From: Onchocerca lupi
Lineage: Eukaryota > Nematoda > Chromadorea > Rhabditida > Onchocercidae
DNA length: 64,000 nt
Assembly (NCBI GenBank): GCA_028564675.1
Contig: JAOVVO010000283.1
Location: 31,687-95,686 of the forward strand
Direction of reading: 5' to 3'
Part shown: positions 33,095 through 44,792 of the stretch, in pieces
Layout: each line of letters opens with the position of its first letter
How positions within the stretch are numbered: the stretch's first letter is position 1
Translations under genes and position numbers: made by a program
Notes under the pieces: model-generated
Told to the model about the DNA's origin: nothing
Seen by the model: only the letters and a program-made list of their open reading frames with translations
Databases searched by the model: none

Positions 33095-36000
33095 ATGGCA
33101 AAAATTGGTACTTCTGGAAGTCGGAAATTGGAATATAGCGATGGATTAGCCAGTCCTGTTGATAACTTACTTCCGAAAATTTCTTGTAACGAAGAGGAAT
33201 GTCAACAAGCAAAAGGTATATCGTTTTCATATTCTCAACTTAGGAATGAACATATCTTACATTCGATGTTTTTCTATCTGTTGGAATGATATCGTTAACA
33301 AACCCAAAATAAAAGACATCTGGGCGACAAAAAGTATATCATCACATTTAGTGAAATTTAGTATTACACGAAAAAATGCTCTACTGTTGGAATTTTCAAA
33401 GATTTTGCTTTAGGAAAGTCAGAAGTTGGAAGAACTGGAGATTATAACAAAATAGTAGTAAGTCATGATGCACTGATGTCAAAGCAGGTGAATGTTATGA
33501 ATACTAATAATGGTGAAATATTCGTGAATATGATAATTTACTGTCATTTATGTGTAAAAATTCATTTTAATTTATCCTTTATTTGATTTCTTACTAAAAT
33601 TGTTGGATTTGATATGATTTGTTTACGATTACATTTATCGACTTGCATTTTAGTTTTTTAACAAATTACAATTATAGCCTTCTCAAATACATAGAATCAA
33701 TGAGAGCAACAGTAAAAATGCAAATGTGAAATTGAATAATATCAGTGCTGACGAAACTTGTGTTAGGTATGTAGATTAACAATTGTTCGAAGGTTGTGAA
33801 AAAATAAATTTATTACGTTTTTTTTTTTTTTTTTTATCTTTTTGGTTGGTTTGTACAAATTTTGTTTTTAACTTTTAGGTCCTTGAGGAAACTGTCAAAA
33901 AAGGGCTGCACTACTACATTAGCAGAAAATAAAGGTTGTATTGATATTTATAGTAAGATTATTTGGATGTTTTACAGTTTGCATTGCAGTTTTCTGCTAA
34001 ATAGTCTTCATTGCCCATCGTACTTTATTCTGCATTAGCTTTTTTTTAAGAAATTCCCCTGTTCTAACCTTGTTTTATTGAATTCAATCTGATTGTAACA
34101 ACAGTAATTCGGATCTTTAGTTTAATAGCCAATAGCCAACTTGCAACTACCTTTTTGTCTTATTTCAATCTTCTCGAAATCTATCGTGTTTTTACATGAT
34201 GCAACAACTATCTGCGGCAACATGGAATTCATGATGAATTATAAAAGTGATTCTGTCCATTATATCGAAACTCCATATTTATGTTTCATTAAAATGATCT
34301 AAAATTTGTTATAGAAAGAAACGAGCAGAATGTGAAGGAATCGACGAATCGTCAAAAATTTTTGAAACTTTGCAATATCAAAAGTCAAGGGTCTGTTAGA
34401 TTTTATTATTTTTAATCTTAATGATGACAGTATGCTCAATAAAGCAATGTTTGATTTTTTTTTTTCAATCCTGTCAATGCAGTTTTGAATACTAGAATAT
34501 AAAATGCGATGTAGTACTTCAAATTTTTATCAGGGATATTAATTATCACCATCAGTAGGGATAAAATTAATTAAAACTCAACCATGATTAAATGAACTAC
34601 ATCATTTTGCTGTATCGCAGCGACTATAGGTGAATTTTTTGATGTCTGACGAGTAGAAAACATCAGTCATGCTTTTGCCCGTTTACTATATAGTCGAGAA
34701 CGATTGAGATGTACCTACAGTTAAAGATACTGTTATTATGCTTTATAAAACCTCGAGACTGCATCGGAATTAACCCCAACTCATTCTGTTTATCTTTGGA
34801 AATTAGTAAAATTTAAATAAGTTTGACAAATATATTTCGACGAATACTTTATATAATAAAATTATACATGTTATATGCTTCATTTCATCTTTCACCACCC
34901 ATTTTTTCATAATTTAAAGATGATAGATTTCAGCGATGATCCACATCGATTAAGTGATGTTTCGTTTGCTCAGGCCAGGATTAAGCCGATCAACTATAAG
35001 CAAATGCAGGTTGGAATTGCTCTAATGCACTTGCTAGATGCATCATCTTTCCAATCTTTACTCTTTTATTTCTAATTCACTTGTGCTGTATATTCCTCAT
35101 CTTTTTTTCCCTATTATTAATATAGGAACTCAGTTTTCGTGATTTGATTTCAACAAATGTGGATAATATTTCATATTCATCAGAAGACAATTCACCATTA
35201 ACAAATCGTAGACATTTCGACAGTGAGGATAAGAACGCGGTAAGCTTACATTTTGACGAATTGCTTTGATATCGAATCTGTTCGATTGAATATTTTTAGT
35301 TTTTCAGAGTAAAATATATCCATTAATTTCTACTCGATGGTCATGTTGTGACAGGATTATAGGTAACGATGATCTACTAAAATCATATATGCAAGTCTGA
35401 TTATTATTATATTCTCTTTTTTTTTTCATCTGTATTATTTATTCAAACTAAAGGTCACTTCAAGGTCAAATAACTCTTAGTTTGCATAAGTAATAAAAAA
35501 AAAAGCTTTCAGACACAATAGAAGAAGAGCCATTATTGCTGCATTCAACAGTATGTGATTCCAGCAGCAGTACAAGTGCTACCGAATATGATCCAAATCT
35601 TATAGCAAATTTTGATCCCAATTGTAACGCTCGAAAAACTGTGATGAAATTCAATGGATATGTTGTAAGTCTTTTTTCTTTCTTTTTCTGTTAGATAGTT
35701 GTTTGTGTATTTTGACCCGGCAAATTTATCCAGTACATAATACTAATGATTATTTCTAATTTGCAGAGCATAATAATGCAATATCAACCAGACAATGAAC
35801 TGAAACGTCTGATAAATGAAGAATTTCGTTTGCGTTTCCCACATGTTCACGTTTCTTTTAGCAAAATTAGGAGGTTTTCATTTTTCGCTCTTATTTTTGA
35901 TCCTCAATATGTCCATTTGTTTACTTTTTTTTTTCTTTTTTATATTAACTTTTATATTAACTTAATGAAATTAGTAACAGCATCAAGTTCCACTCACTCT

Positions 36001-36758
36001 TTATTTTTGTTAATTCATTGGTTTTATCTCAATTTCTTTTCAGTATTAAACGAGAGCTTCATCAGATAGCTGTTGCATGTAATTTAGAAGATGTCACAAC
36101 GGCACATGCTTATGTTTTCTATGAGAAAGCACTTTTGAAGGTCCGATTTAAAAGAAAACTTAGTAAAGGCTTTTTTAAAATTCATCTGGTCAGTGAGTCA
36201 GTTCATCAATTAATTGTTCGAGATTTGCTCAGCTTAAGGAAATTAAGGGATTAACCGGGTACTATATATTGAAAAGACAAAAAAAAAAAAAAAAAATTTG
36301 TTGTCGGTTTTTGTAACTGATATCACCCAACTAGGAGCAACATTTCTTAATTGATTCCCACTTATCGTTGATTACTGTTGTCTAGAGCTATTTATTCATA
36401 GGGGTTAGTGTGTAAAATGAATCGTAAACTGGTGGCTGGAGCAGCTCTTCTTATTGCTGCAAAAATCACTGATTTTGGATCGATGTCTGTTTCCGATGTT
36501 GTAAATGTTAGTTTTATTTCAGATGGTTTGATCATTTTCAAAGTTGTGCCTTTAGATCCATTTTTAAAATTGACTTTAAATAAATTCTGAACTAAGTTAA
36601 ACTCAAATTTCCAGTATTTGGAATCATCATTACGGATTAATCGCAAAGAGCTCTTGCGATATGAGATACCACTCTGTGCTGCACTTAGTTTCAATTTGAG
36701 GGTACCTGTTTGGCAACTTTTGCCGCATTATCAAAGGATCGCTTTGACAATATTATGA
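33095..36758 (+). CDS. CABLES: CABLES homologue (CDK5 and ABL1 enzyme substrate, cyclin-box protein)
   Basis: Thirteen exons (33095-33215, 33414-33487, 33678-33766, 33879-33934, 34315-34390, 34934-35009, 35126-35239, 35308-35362, 35513-35664, 35767-35873, 36044-36140, 36402-36500, 36615-36758) give 419 residues with all phases matching. The N-terminal two thirds are polar and low in known motifs. From about residue 275 the sequence matches the CABLES cyclin-box core: FRLRFPHVHVSFSKIR, IKRELHQIAVACNLEDVT, YVFYEKALLK, NRKLVAGAALLIAAKI, RINRKELLRYEIPLCAALSF and LLPHYQR. CABLES proteins bind CDKs and aid their tyrosine phosphorylation. The start is uncertain: an in-frame ATG at 33,029 would add 22 residues. 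Reading through the donor at 36,140 yields an alternative end at 36,254 that lacks the cyclin-box C-terminus. Confidence 0.9.
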
Positions 36759-38706
36759 TTTAAAAATGCTTACTATTTTTGTATATATATAATCCAAATA
36801 AATTTTTACTTTTTTGAATAATTAAAGTTTGTTTCATTATGAATTACATCGAAATTACGATGGAACTCCTGTATCCTGGTTTTATCGAAGGGGAGGAAAA
36901 AAAAACCTAAATTACAATTACTGGTGGAATAATAAGTCTACCCATGAAAGTTCTAATTTCAATTTGATTTATAAATCTTGTTGATAGAGGGTATTAGAGG
37001 AAGATAAATATATGATGTTAACAGCTATATGGAAAACGTCAGCTTCTAATGTATCATTCGTTATTATCATCGCTTACAATATTTGTTTCGTTTTCTTAAA
37101 AGTGGTTTATGATAATGATATGATGCTACAAAGACATTCATTTGTATACATTTATTGTGGTAAGTCGTAATTATTTGATACATATGCTAAAATACAGCGA
37201 GGTATACGCTTCGAGCTTTTTTAATCTGAAATTTGATTTGAAAGAGTTTTGATAATCTTTAATCATGGCATGTTACAAAGATGAATTTTGGATGAACTCC
37301 ATAATTTCGTTCACATTTGCCGGAGCACTCATTCTAGCGAATCAAAATAACCTAATTATTTGTTTATAAATTTCCCTTCCTTGCTTTCCCTTATGAAGTC
37401 TAGATACTGTTTTATTTTTCACAAATAATTATCAAGAAAATAACAGTAAATCTCAGGTAAATCCATAAATGCTCACAAATTCAGTAGTAGTAAATCAATC
37501 GCTAATAACGATTTATTTCTTAGGAGAGAGATCGCTTAAAAAATATCGAAGTTTTAGAATTAGCTAGAACAGAATACAGTAAGAAGTGCCTAAACCCATT
37601 CGTTTTATTTACATAACATCAGAATGAAGAATTTGGAACATAATTCATCGAAAAATTGTGGAATTTTTCGAAATTTCATCGAATCAATTTTGCTATTATT
37701 CTCCTGATTACCTCAATATCGAATGCAATTATTTTTTCTAATTTTATTATCTCCTCTCAAATTAGAGCACTGAAAGATATTTCTTTTGCATCATTATGAG
37801 GCTTTTTCCGAATAAAAATCATGCATTTAAATGTCCCTGACTTAATTGTGGTATATAAAATTTATGAAATTTCGTTATGAAAAATCGGATGGACGACACA
37901 AATATAATTCTCGCCAGAGAAACATTCTATTTACGATGAAACTATGGTTTCATTTGGATTTTCATTCGAATTAGATTTCGAAATTAATTGAAACGACCAT
38001 ATGAACCCAATTTTAAAGTAAATTTAATTTTTTTAACCTCATTTTTAGAAACCAGTAGAAGTTATAGCTAATTCGACTGTTATCAAACTTTCTAACTGTC
38101 TACTTCAAACAATTTAATTTCAGCATAATGGTCAGATCCTGTCTTAATCTTATAATTACACCTTAAATTAAATTTCCCATTTAACTGTTTGTTAAAAAAA
38201 AACCTTCCCATTCATATCCTTAAATTTAATTTACAATAAATTAAAACCAAAATTATATAAAAGCAAACGTAAATATATCTAACATTCGAGAACGGAAAAT
38301 GAACTTGGAGACCTCATATCAACACACTTCCGATTTGCATTTGGCATATTAGATGATCTAATACCATCGAGAACATTCTAATTTCATCATCATATCAATA
38401 GATAGGTCACAAATCATTTTTTGACTCAAACAAATTAGTTCAGAGCTATACTTAAACTTATTAATTTAAGCAGTTTTACCGAATCAGAAACAGATCATCT
38501 GTTCCGGCAAAAAGTCAGGACATAACCATGAAGTCCATCGATTCCTATCAATGCTACTCACACAGATCCATCCATATCTATAAATGATAAATCGAAACTC
38601 ATTTTATGCCACGTAAAAACAAGCCCAAAATTTATTCAGTACATCTTTCAAACAAATAACAAAATTCAAAGGAATAGAAGAAAAAAAATGCTATCCTTCC
38701 TTTGAA
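36759..38706. other. Convergent spacer between CABLES and RPS17
   Basis: Nearly 2 kb. One exon-like open stretch on + (about 36,990-37,160, bounded by 'ttgatag' and 'TGTG|GTAAGTC') predicts a hydrophobic segment but connects to nothing I can support. The rest is AT-rich and featureless to my reading. Confidence 0.5.
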
Positions 38707-40237
38707 TTATCTTCGACCAGCCATTCCTGTATTCACTGTTTTATCGGTCATTGGAATACTCAATTCCTGCAACAATAATTTTGCATAATTTATCACATAA
38801 TATTAACTTGTCTACAATTCCATTTACTTATTCAGAAACGTCATTCAGCTGCGTATTTTTAATTACAGATCATTTTGAGCAAAAAATTTTTTAACATAAC
38901 TACTGGCCTCGCGAAAACTAAAAGAATGTTTGCTTAATATATTTTCGAATAACTCCAAAATTATTCTAATACAGAAAGATGACCCAATAACTCGGTGATG
39001 TTTCAGAATTCAGATCTGACCTTACCATTATTCCAAGAACGTATATTTCTTCATCCCTCTACCCGTCTCCTAGGAAAGTTATAACATGACAATAATGTCT
39101 AAATTCTGTTATGCTACTTAAACTTCAGAGCTATTTTAATTAAATATATGCAACATCAATTTAGTATCCTCAAGTGAACTGCAATCACAAGATAACCATA
39201 TGGTGGCTACAGTTTAATGATATTACGTTCATCGAACGTTTTGGTAATATATAAATCCTAATATTTTCACAAATGAAAGTCAAGTTATTAAATCTAAAAG
39301 AAAGAGAGAAAAAACAAGAAACAAACCATTGACTCAATCATCTGTTTGGTCTCCGTATCTACTTCGATTGTGGTCAACATTCGTGGATCAACGACAGAAA
39401 TATCTGGCATGTAGTTATCGCGACGTTCTCTTTCTTCTTCTTGCAATTTAATTGAAATACCACGAACCGGTCCCTTTTCAATACGTTTCATCAAATGCGT
39501 TATATAACTGAAATATGTCATAATTCCGAAAGTTTTTTGCCGACACAGTTATCAACTATAAAATTCATATGAATTTCTCCAGTTTTTCCATGTTAGGAGT
39601 AATCAAAATATTATTCAAAGAAGATATGGCCTCAAAATGCCATGCCTTTCTTTTATGTCAATTTACTGATGCATACTTCATTACAACGAATGATCTAGTT
39701 TTTGTGTACTCCAAAATGACGAAATAACGAAGAGGAATCCCACAACAAATTTATTCAGACAATTCAACAACTTCTTATTCTTATTAATTTCCCAAACAAC
39801 TGGAATATTCAACTGACTCCAAAGCCGTTTGATGCCACAGTTTTAACAGTGGAATGTTAAATCTTATACGCTTGCTTAAATAATTATCTTATCCGCTTAT
39901 ATTCATTACCATGGAACTAAACTATTATGAAGAAATTTAAATCTCTAATTTATCGGTACAAGTACTCTAATAAAATATGTTGTAGGGATGGATTTCAAGA
40001 AAAATTATTGAAATATTTGCTTTAAATAATTTGTCAATACGGCACAAGCTTATTCGTCAGATCGATGTCCACTTACCCCGCAATACGGTTCCTCATTTTT
40101 TTGCTCGGAATAACCGCAATTTCTTCGCAAATTCGCTTATTTGTATGGAAGTCATGTGTCAGCTTAGTGTAATATTTTTCAATAATCACACGGGAAGCCT
40201 TTTTTACGGTCTTTGTGCGTACACGTCCGCAAACCAT
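38707..40237 (-). CDS. rps-17: 40S ribosomal protein S17 (eS17)
   Basis: Three exons (40237-40077, 39507-39327, 38766-38707) give 133 residues, against 135 in human. Family blocks are complete: GRVRTKTVKKASRVIIEKYY, the TNKRICEEIAVIPSKKMRNR segment, then ITHLMKRIEKGPVRGISIKL and QEEERERRDNYMPDIS, and a short divergent C-terminus ending TGMAGRR. It is a component of the small-subunit head. The first intron is phase 2, splitting the Gly of IAG. An ATTTTCAG acceptor at 40,268-40,275 lies 31 bp upstream of the ATG and probably receives a spliced leader. Immediately beyond it begins a decayed bacterial histidine-kinase fragment, so the transcript's outron and proximal promoter include foreign DNA. 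Confidence 0.97.
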
Positions 40238-40275
40238 TGCTCTATGTAGCTCACGTCACTTCTTACTCTGAAAAT

Positions 40276-40790
40276 CCATCAAATTACAGTACTTTGGCGA
40301 ATCAATTTTTTACTGAAAGTTTGTACGATTAACTTTCCTTCCTTTTCCATTGCGGCATTAGCACTAACGACTAAGTTACTAATAACTTGCTCCATTTGTC
40401 CCTGGTCAACTCTAATCATGCCGAAGCCTCCACTATAATATACAGTGATTTTAATATTCTCGCCTATTAATTTTTTTACCATTTCGTAAAGATTGGCTAT
40501 CGTAATATTTATATCGATAATCTTTGGTTGCAAAATTTACCTCTTTAAGAAGACAAGCAACTGCTTAACTAAATTTCACCCACGTTTTGTATTTTGCTGT
40601 ATCTGTATTATATCTCAAAGAGGTGAATCATCAAAAAAAATCATGAAATTTCATTACTCCAATCAATATATTATTACAATCATGTGCAATACCTGCCTGC
40701 CAACTCTCCTATAGCTTGTAATTTTTGTTAACGCTCAAGCTTCATTTTCAGGTTTTTATGCTCAATATTGCCAACAAAATAGCAAAGTAT
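40276..40790 (-). pseudogene. cckA: Decayed alphaproteobacterial (Wolbachia-like) CckA-type hybrid histidine kinase fragment
   Basis: Read on the minus strand with two frames and several stops, about 510 bp follow a CckA-type kinase core in order. First comes a pre-HisKA helix (EHKNLKMKLER). The H-box follows (KLQAIGELAG, one frameshift, then GIAHDCNNIL; phosphoacceptor His at 40,682-40,684). The second HisKA helix reads QIQQNTKRG, stop, NLVKQLLVF, then KR, stop, ILQPKIIDIN. After that come a linker KKLIGENIKITV and the start of the HATPase domain (RVDQGQMEQVISNLVV). The N-box reads NLVVSANAAM where the family has N-A-x-D-A-M, so the ATP/Mg2+-binding Asn and Asp are lost. At least three stops and one frameshift make it non-functional. 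It lacks introns, and its neighbours are nematode genes. A nuclear insertion from the Wolbachia endosymbiont is the simplest explanation. Confidence 0.85.
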
Positions 40791-41806
40791 ACATTATCCT
40801 ACTATGAAGAAACTTACTGAAGTAATGTAACATTCAATTGCAAAACATTATGTCTTCAGAAGTCAGTCAAACACAGTAGCCTAAGAACTTCAAAAGTTAA
40901 CACAAAAATGCATGGAAATGGAAATGCACAACTCCCGAATTCCGGGAATTGAAACAATATCTACATACTTTTCCGGAATCCCCGGAAAATCTCACGAACT
41001 ATTCAACAGCGACTTATCACAACAGTTGCTACAACAACCCCTCACAAACACACCACCGTACCCCAAACCCACAGACATCACAAATCCTTGAAACCTTCCA
41101 CTTAAAAGCGGCCAGGAATGGACATTATGCAAAACATCTATCTCAAGCAGTCTAAATATAAAAACGATGGCCCAGCCCGACACATATACACGCCTTATGA
41201 AAATTACATGTCTCACACAATCACAGAATATATTTATTTTCCATTTTCCTTATTTTAAGGTAAAGATGAATTCTTCTTAACATTGTCTTCTTTTTTTGTT
41301 CATTGCAGTAAATTTGATGAATACTTGCTCTTTTCATTTTCTTCGTAAAAATTATCTCTTTGTAGAAATGTAATTAATCTAATTAGTTTGTACGCTTTGG
41401 GATGTATGAGAATAATTTATGAAGACGTCTGATATATTCCTTTTCACACTTTTTGGCTAATAAAACATTTCTGACTTCTAGTTTAAGTTCTAGTTAAGGA
41501 GGAGACACAAACTTTACCTCTAGTTGGTGGTATCTGTTACATACAGTTGAACTGAAAGAAAAGCACAGGTCATATATCCTTCGATCAGTGCATGATCATT
41601 TTCATTTGCGAATCCTGTTAAGTGGAATTTCGAAATTTTCGTAGATTTAGTCCTTCATTTTTTCTTCTTTTAAATTTTACATATCTATTGAAATGGATCG
41701 GAGACAAATCAGATGAAAAAGATGTTGAGAAACGAAAGAATATTTCTATTGTTTATGTTAAAATTGTTATATCATTTTTAGGGGAAATATCAATGAGAAA
41801 GACGAA
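40791..41806. other. Intergenic region upstream of FAM76
   Basis: Contains a C-rich patch (about 40,930-41,150) with the palindromic 'gaattccgggaattg' and 'ccggaatccccgg', and a 68-codon open frame on + (40,949-41,155; Thr-, His- and Asn-rich) that I do not recognise. 'atcatttttag' at 41,771-41,781 is a likely trans-splice acceptor 25 bp before the FAM76 ATG. Confidence 0.45.
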
Positions 41807-43941
41807 ATGACACGTAAATGTTATTACTGCAAGGCTGGAATGCCTGAACTAACGTAAGTTGTTTTAATTGTTTGTTTCACGAGCAGTTTATATTGGTCCT
41901 TTAATCGGCGTTTGATTATTTCTGTTTTACATTTAGCAAATAAAATAAATACATTTATGAATAATGCAAATTTTCAATCAAATTTCGGTTCATTTTTTCT
42001 CCTTCTTTCACTTTTTTTTTTTTTTTAATTGCCAAATTACCGATATAATGCTCTCTCAAGTATATGTTTTAGTGTAGGTAGTGAAAGTGATTCACAGTGT
42101 GAAAAATGTAAGAAGAACGAGGAGAAATATAAAACAAAGGTTAGTTTCATGATTTTGAAATGATTTTATAGTTCTTTTTTTCGGTATTTCTATGGCTAGT
42201 TAATTTCTTCAGGACTTTCATTAAACAATGTTTCCAATCTTCAACTTAATTTAATCGTTGGTCACTGTTTTCCAAATAATGAACTTTTCTCTTTAAAATA
42301 ATCAGAAATGTAAGTTAAACTATTAATGCTCCAATATATCATAGGATTTGACTATTAATTATAATTATTTGATTTATTTTAGCCAACGATATGTATGTAT
42401 TGCCAGTTACAAGCTGCCTTCGTTGCTAACAAATGTGTTTGGTGTTGTCATGCTGAGAGAAAGTATGGATTACCGGTTCAATGTTCTCAGTGCCTTCAGA
42501 AATGTGCCTTTGTTCGAGAGCCCTCACAAAAGGTTACAAATATTCGTGATCAAAAATGGCTTATCGATTTCATAACCCGTATGACTACTGTTGATAAGTT
42601 AGTTTAATGCAGGAGAATGCTTTATTACGAACTAAAAACTTTTTCTCTCGTATTCATAATATTAGATGAATTATAGAATAAACCGCTATATTGCCGTTTG
42701 TGTACAATGTCTAGAAAAGCAATGTTTGGAGAAGCAGCAATTAGCAATTCATCAAAGTCAAAAAGTAGTAATCATTTGAAGCATAAAAGATCTAATTCTT
42801 CTGAAAACAGAACAGGAAAAATATCAAAGGTGGGAAATTTATACTTCGAGGTTTTCTCACTTAAGACAAATGTAGAAGGATAGAATGAAGCTTTTGTTGC
42901 TTCTATGTTCCAGCAATTTAGAATACTTGTTTTATATAAATCTTAATATCAACTGGAATTTTCATATTCATAAAAAGTAAATTTATTACGCATACTGCAT
43001 TTTTTGAATGTAATTTCTGTATGATATGACTTTTTCTTCAGCGAAATGCGATGACGGAAACAACACTGGATAGTGCTCATTCGGAGCACATCTTTGTCAT
43101 TCAACAATATAAAGATGAGATTTTAGAGCTGCAGAAGAAATGCTTCGAAAAAGACAAAGTTATATTGGAAAGGGATAAAAAGGTTAGCTTATTGAAATAA
43201 TGAGGATATTATCGTATCGTTTCGCACGGGCTAAAGCTTCACTTATTTTGGGGAGAACTGCAATAGCCGAACAGTTTCTTTTTTTTTCTTTTTTTTTTTT
43301 TTTTTTTGATTTTTTCATAAAAAAGTTTTTCTTTAAGATTTTGCTTAGGATTTTTTTTATTTAAAGGTTTTTATAATATCACTGAGCAAATATCATTTAT
43401 TTGATAATTCATCATTCGACATTGTAAACCTTTTTAGAGAAAGTATCACTTCATAGCTGTATCTAATATGCAGTTGAGCTATGCATGGGGAATAATACAT
43501 TGTTGATCATCTCAGTACGCTCAACGTGTTATCTGTGGCAATTTAGCATAACAGTTATAGTTTGTTTTAGTATTCATCGTTCTTTACAGATTGCAGAATT
43601 GAATGCTGAAATAATAATGCAAGAGCAACAGGGACGAATGAAAATAACCATGATGCAAAAGCAGCATGCTGAATCGTTGCAGTCACTTCATGATCAAATA
43701 CGGACTTTAAACAAACAAGTAATATTTGAAACTTGAAACATTTCAGTAACAATTGGTAGATTCTGTGTTATTATTCTAAACTAGGATTTCGTTAATAATG
43801 AATTAAAGTTTGTTTGATTGCTTTAAACAAATCAAACGAAGCTTCAATTGTCGGATAAATTTAGAATAATTTTTTACCTTCCTAGTTTTTTGTATTTCGG
43901 TTTCCGAATTTCAGGTACGACAGCTGCAGAAAGGGTTTTGA
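41807..43941 (+). CDS. FAM76: FAM76 homologue (Cys-rich N-terminus, C-terminal coiled coil)
   Basis: Seven exons (41807-41853, 42073-42139, 42383-42532, 42677-42829, 43042-43182, 43590-43718, 43915-43941) give 237 residues in phase. Repeated CxxC knuckles align with FAM76A/B: KCYYCKAG, CEKCKKN, PTICMYCQLQAAFVANKC, CCHAERKYGLPVQCSQC, KCAFVRE and LYCRLCTMSRKA. A Ser/Lys-rich linker follows (SNHLKHKRSNSS), then a coiled coil (IFVIQQYKDEILELQKK to LNKQVRQLQKG). Vertebrate members are nuclear, of uncertain function. The first CxxC unit of vertebrate FAM76 (about 35 residues) is absent; no upstream exon with paired cysteines is visible, and a trans-splice-like acceptor sits just before this ATG. 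Exon 3 must end at the AAG|GTTACA donor, because reading through leads to an early stop. Confidence 0.92.
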
Positions 43942-44751
43942 ACGAGCATCCGGTTGATTTGATCTCTTTTCTACTCTTTTCAATAGTATTAACATTTTTT
44001 TTAGCATCACTTATAATAATGTAAATAAGTAGTAAAACTTTCTTCACCAAAGAATATCAGTTAACTTCGATAATGTTTTAACAAATGAATAAAATATTAA
44101 GATATTTAATTATGCGATCAAATATATTTTTTGAAAGCAGTCAAAAAAAATTTCATTATGCCATTTACCGATTAATTATGCTTCGATTAAGTATTTAGGA
44201 TATAACGGAGAATTATTTATATTTTTCTAAGTTCTGTAATATTTGTTATGTCTTTTACACATCCATTGTATCTTTTACATCTCCCTGTTAGTGAACTTCA
44301 GTTCTTTGTTTGATAGAACCTAAAGACAATTAAAATAACTGCATTTTAATAAACATCCGTTTGGAAATGGTTCTTCCACTTACTATCATTGATGGGTAAG
44401 ATCGAAGAAAAAGATTTAATGTATTTTAAAGAGAACATAATTTGTGTGTGAATTTGCATCGATTTCTTCTTTTTTAACTTTTTTTGCCACAATTAGACTT
44501 TTCTTGATATTCAAGTTTCTGTTTTAGTCGGAGAACGACTTCATAGTTTGTATATGCATTGTTATCTTGTGCATGTTTAATTTAATCAATCATTTTGTTT
44601 TTCTTATGGCCACTTAGCCACTCTTTGCCTTTTTTGCTAATATTTTGTTCTCATATATTATACTCCCTGTAATTACTGACAATTATTTCGATGATATTTA
44701 TGATTTTCAAAGTTGTTTTGAAGATGAACTATTTTAAATATATGATGTTAG

Positions 44752-44792
<41 letters not shown>

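Noticed and set aside
36990..37160. Hydrophobic open stretch with splice-like ends downstream of CABLES
   Set aside because: CABLES already has its conserved end at 36,758 and no donor in its last exon fits. There is no polyadenylation signal or partner exon, so chance is likely.
40031..40249. Plus-strand 72-codon frame over the RPS17 first exon
   Set aside because: It is the antisense shadow of the clearly coding RPS17 exon.
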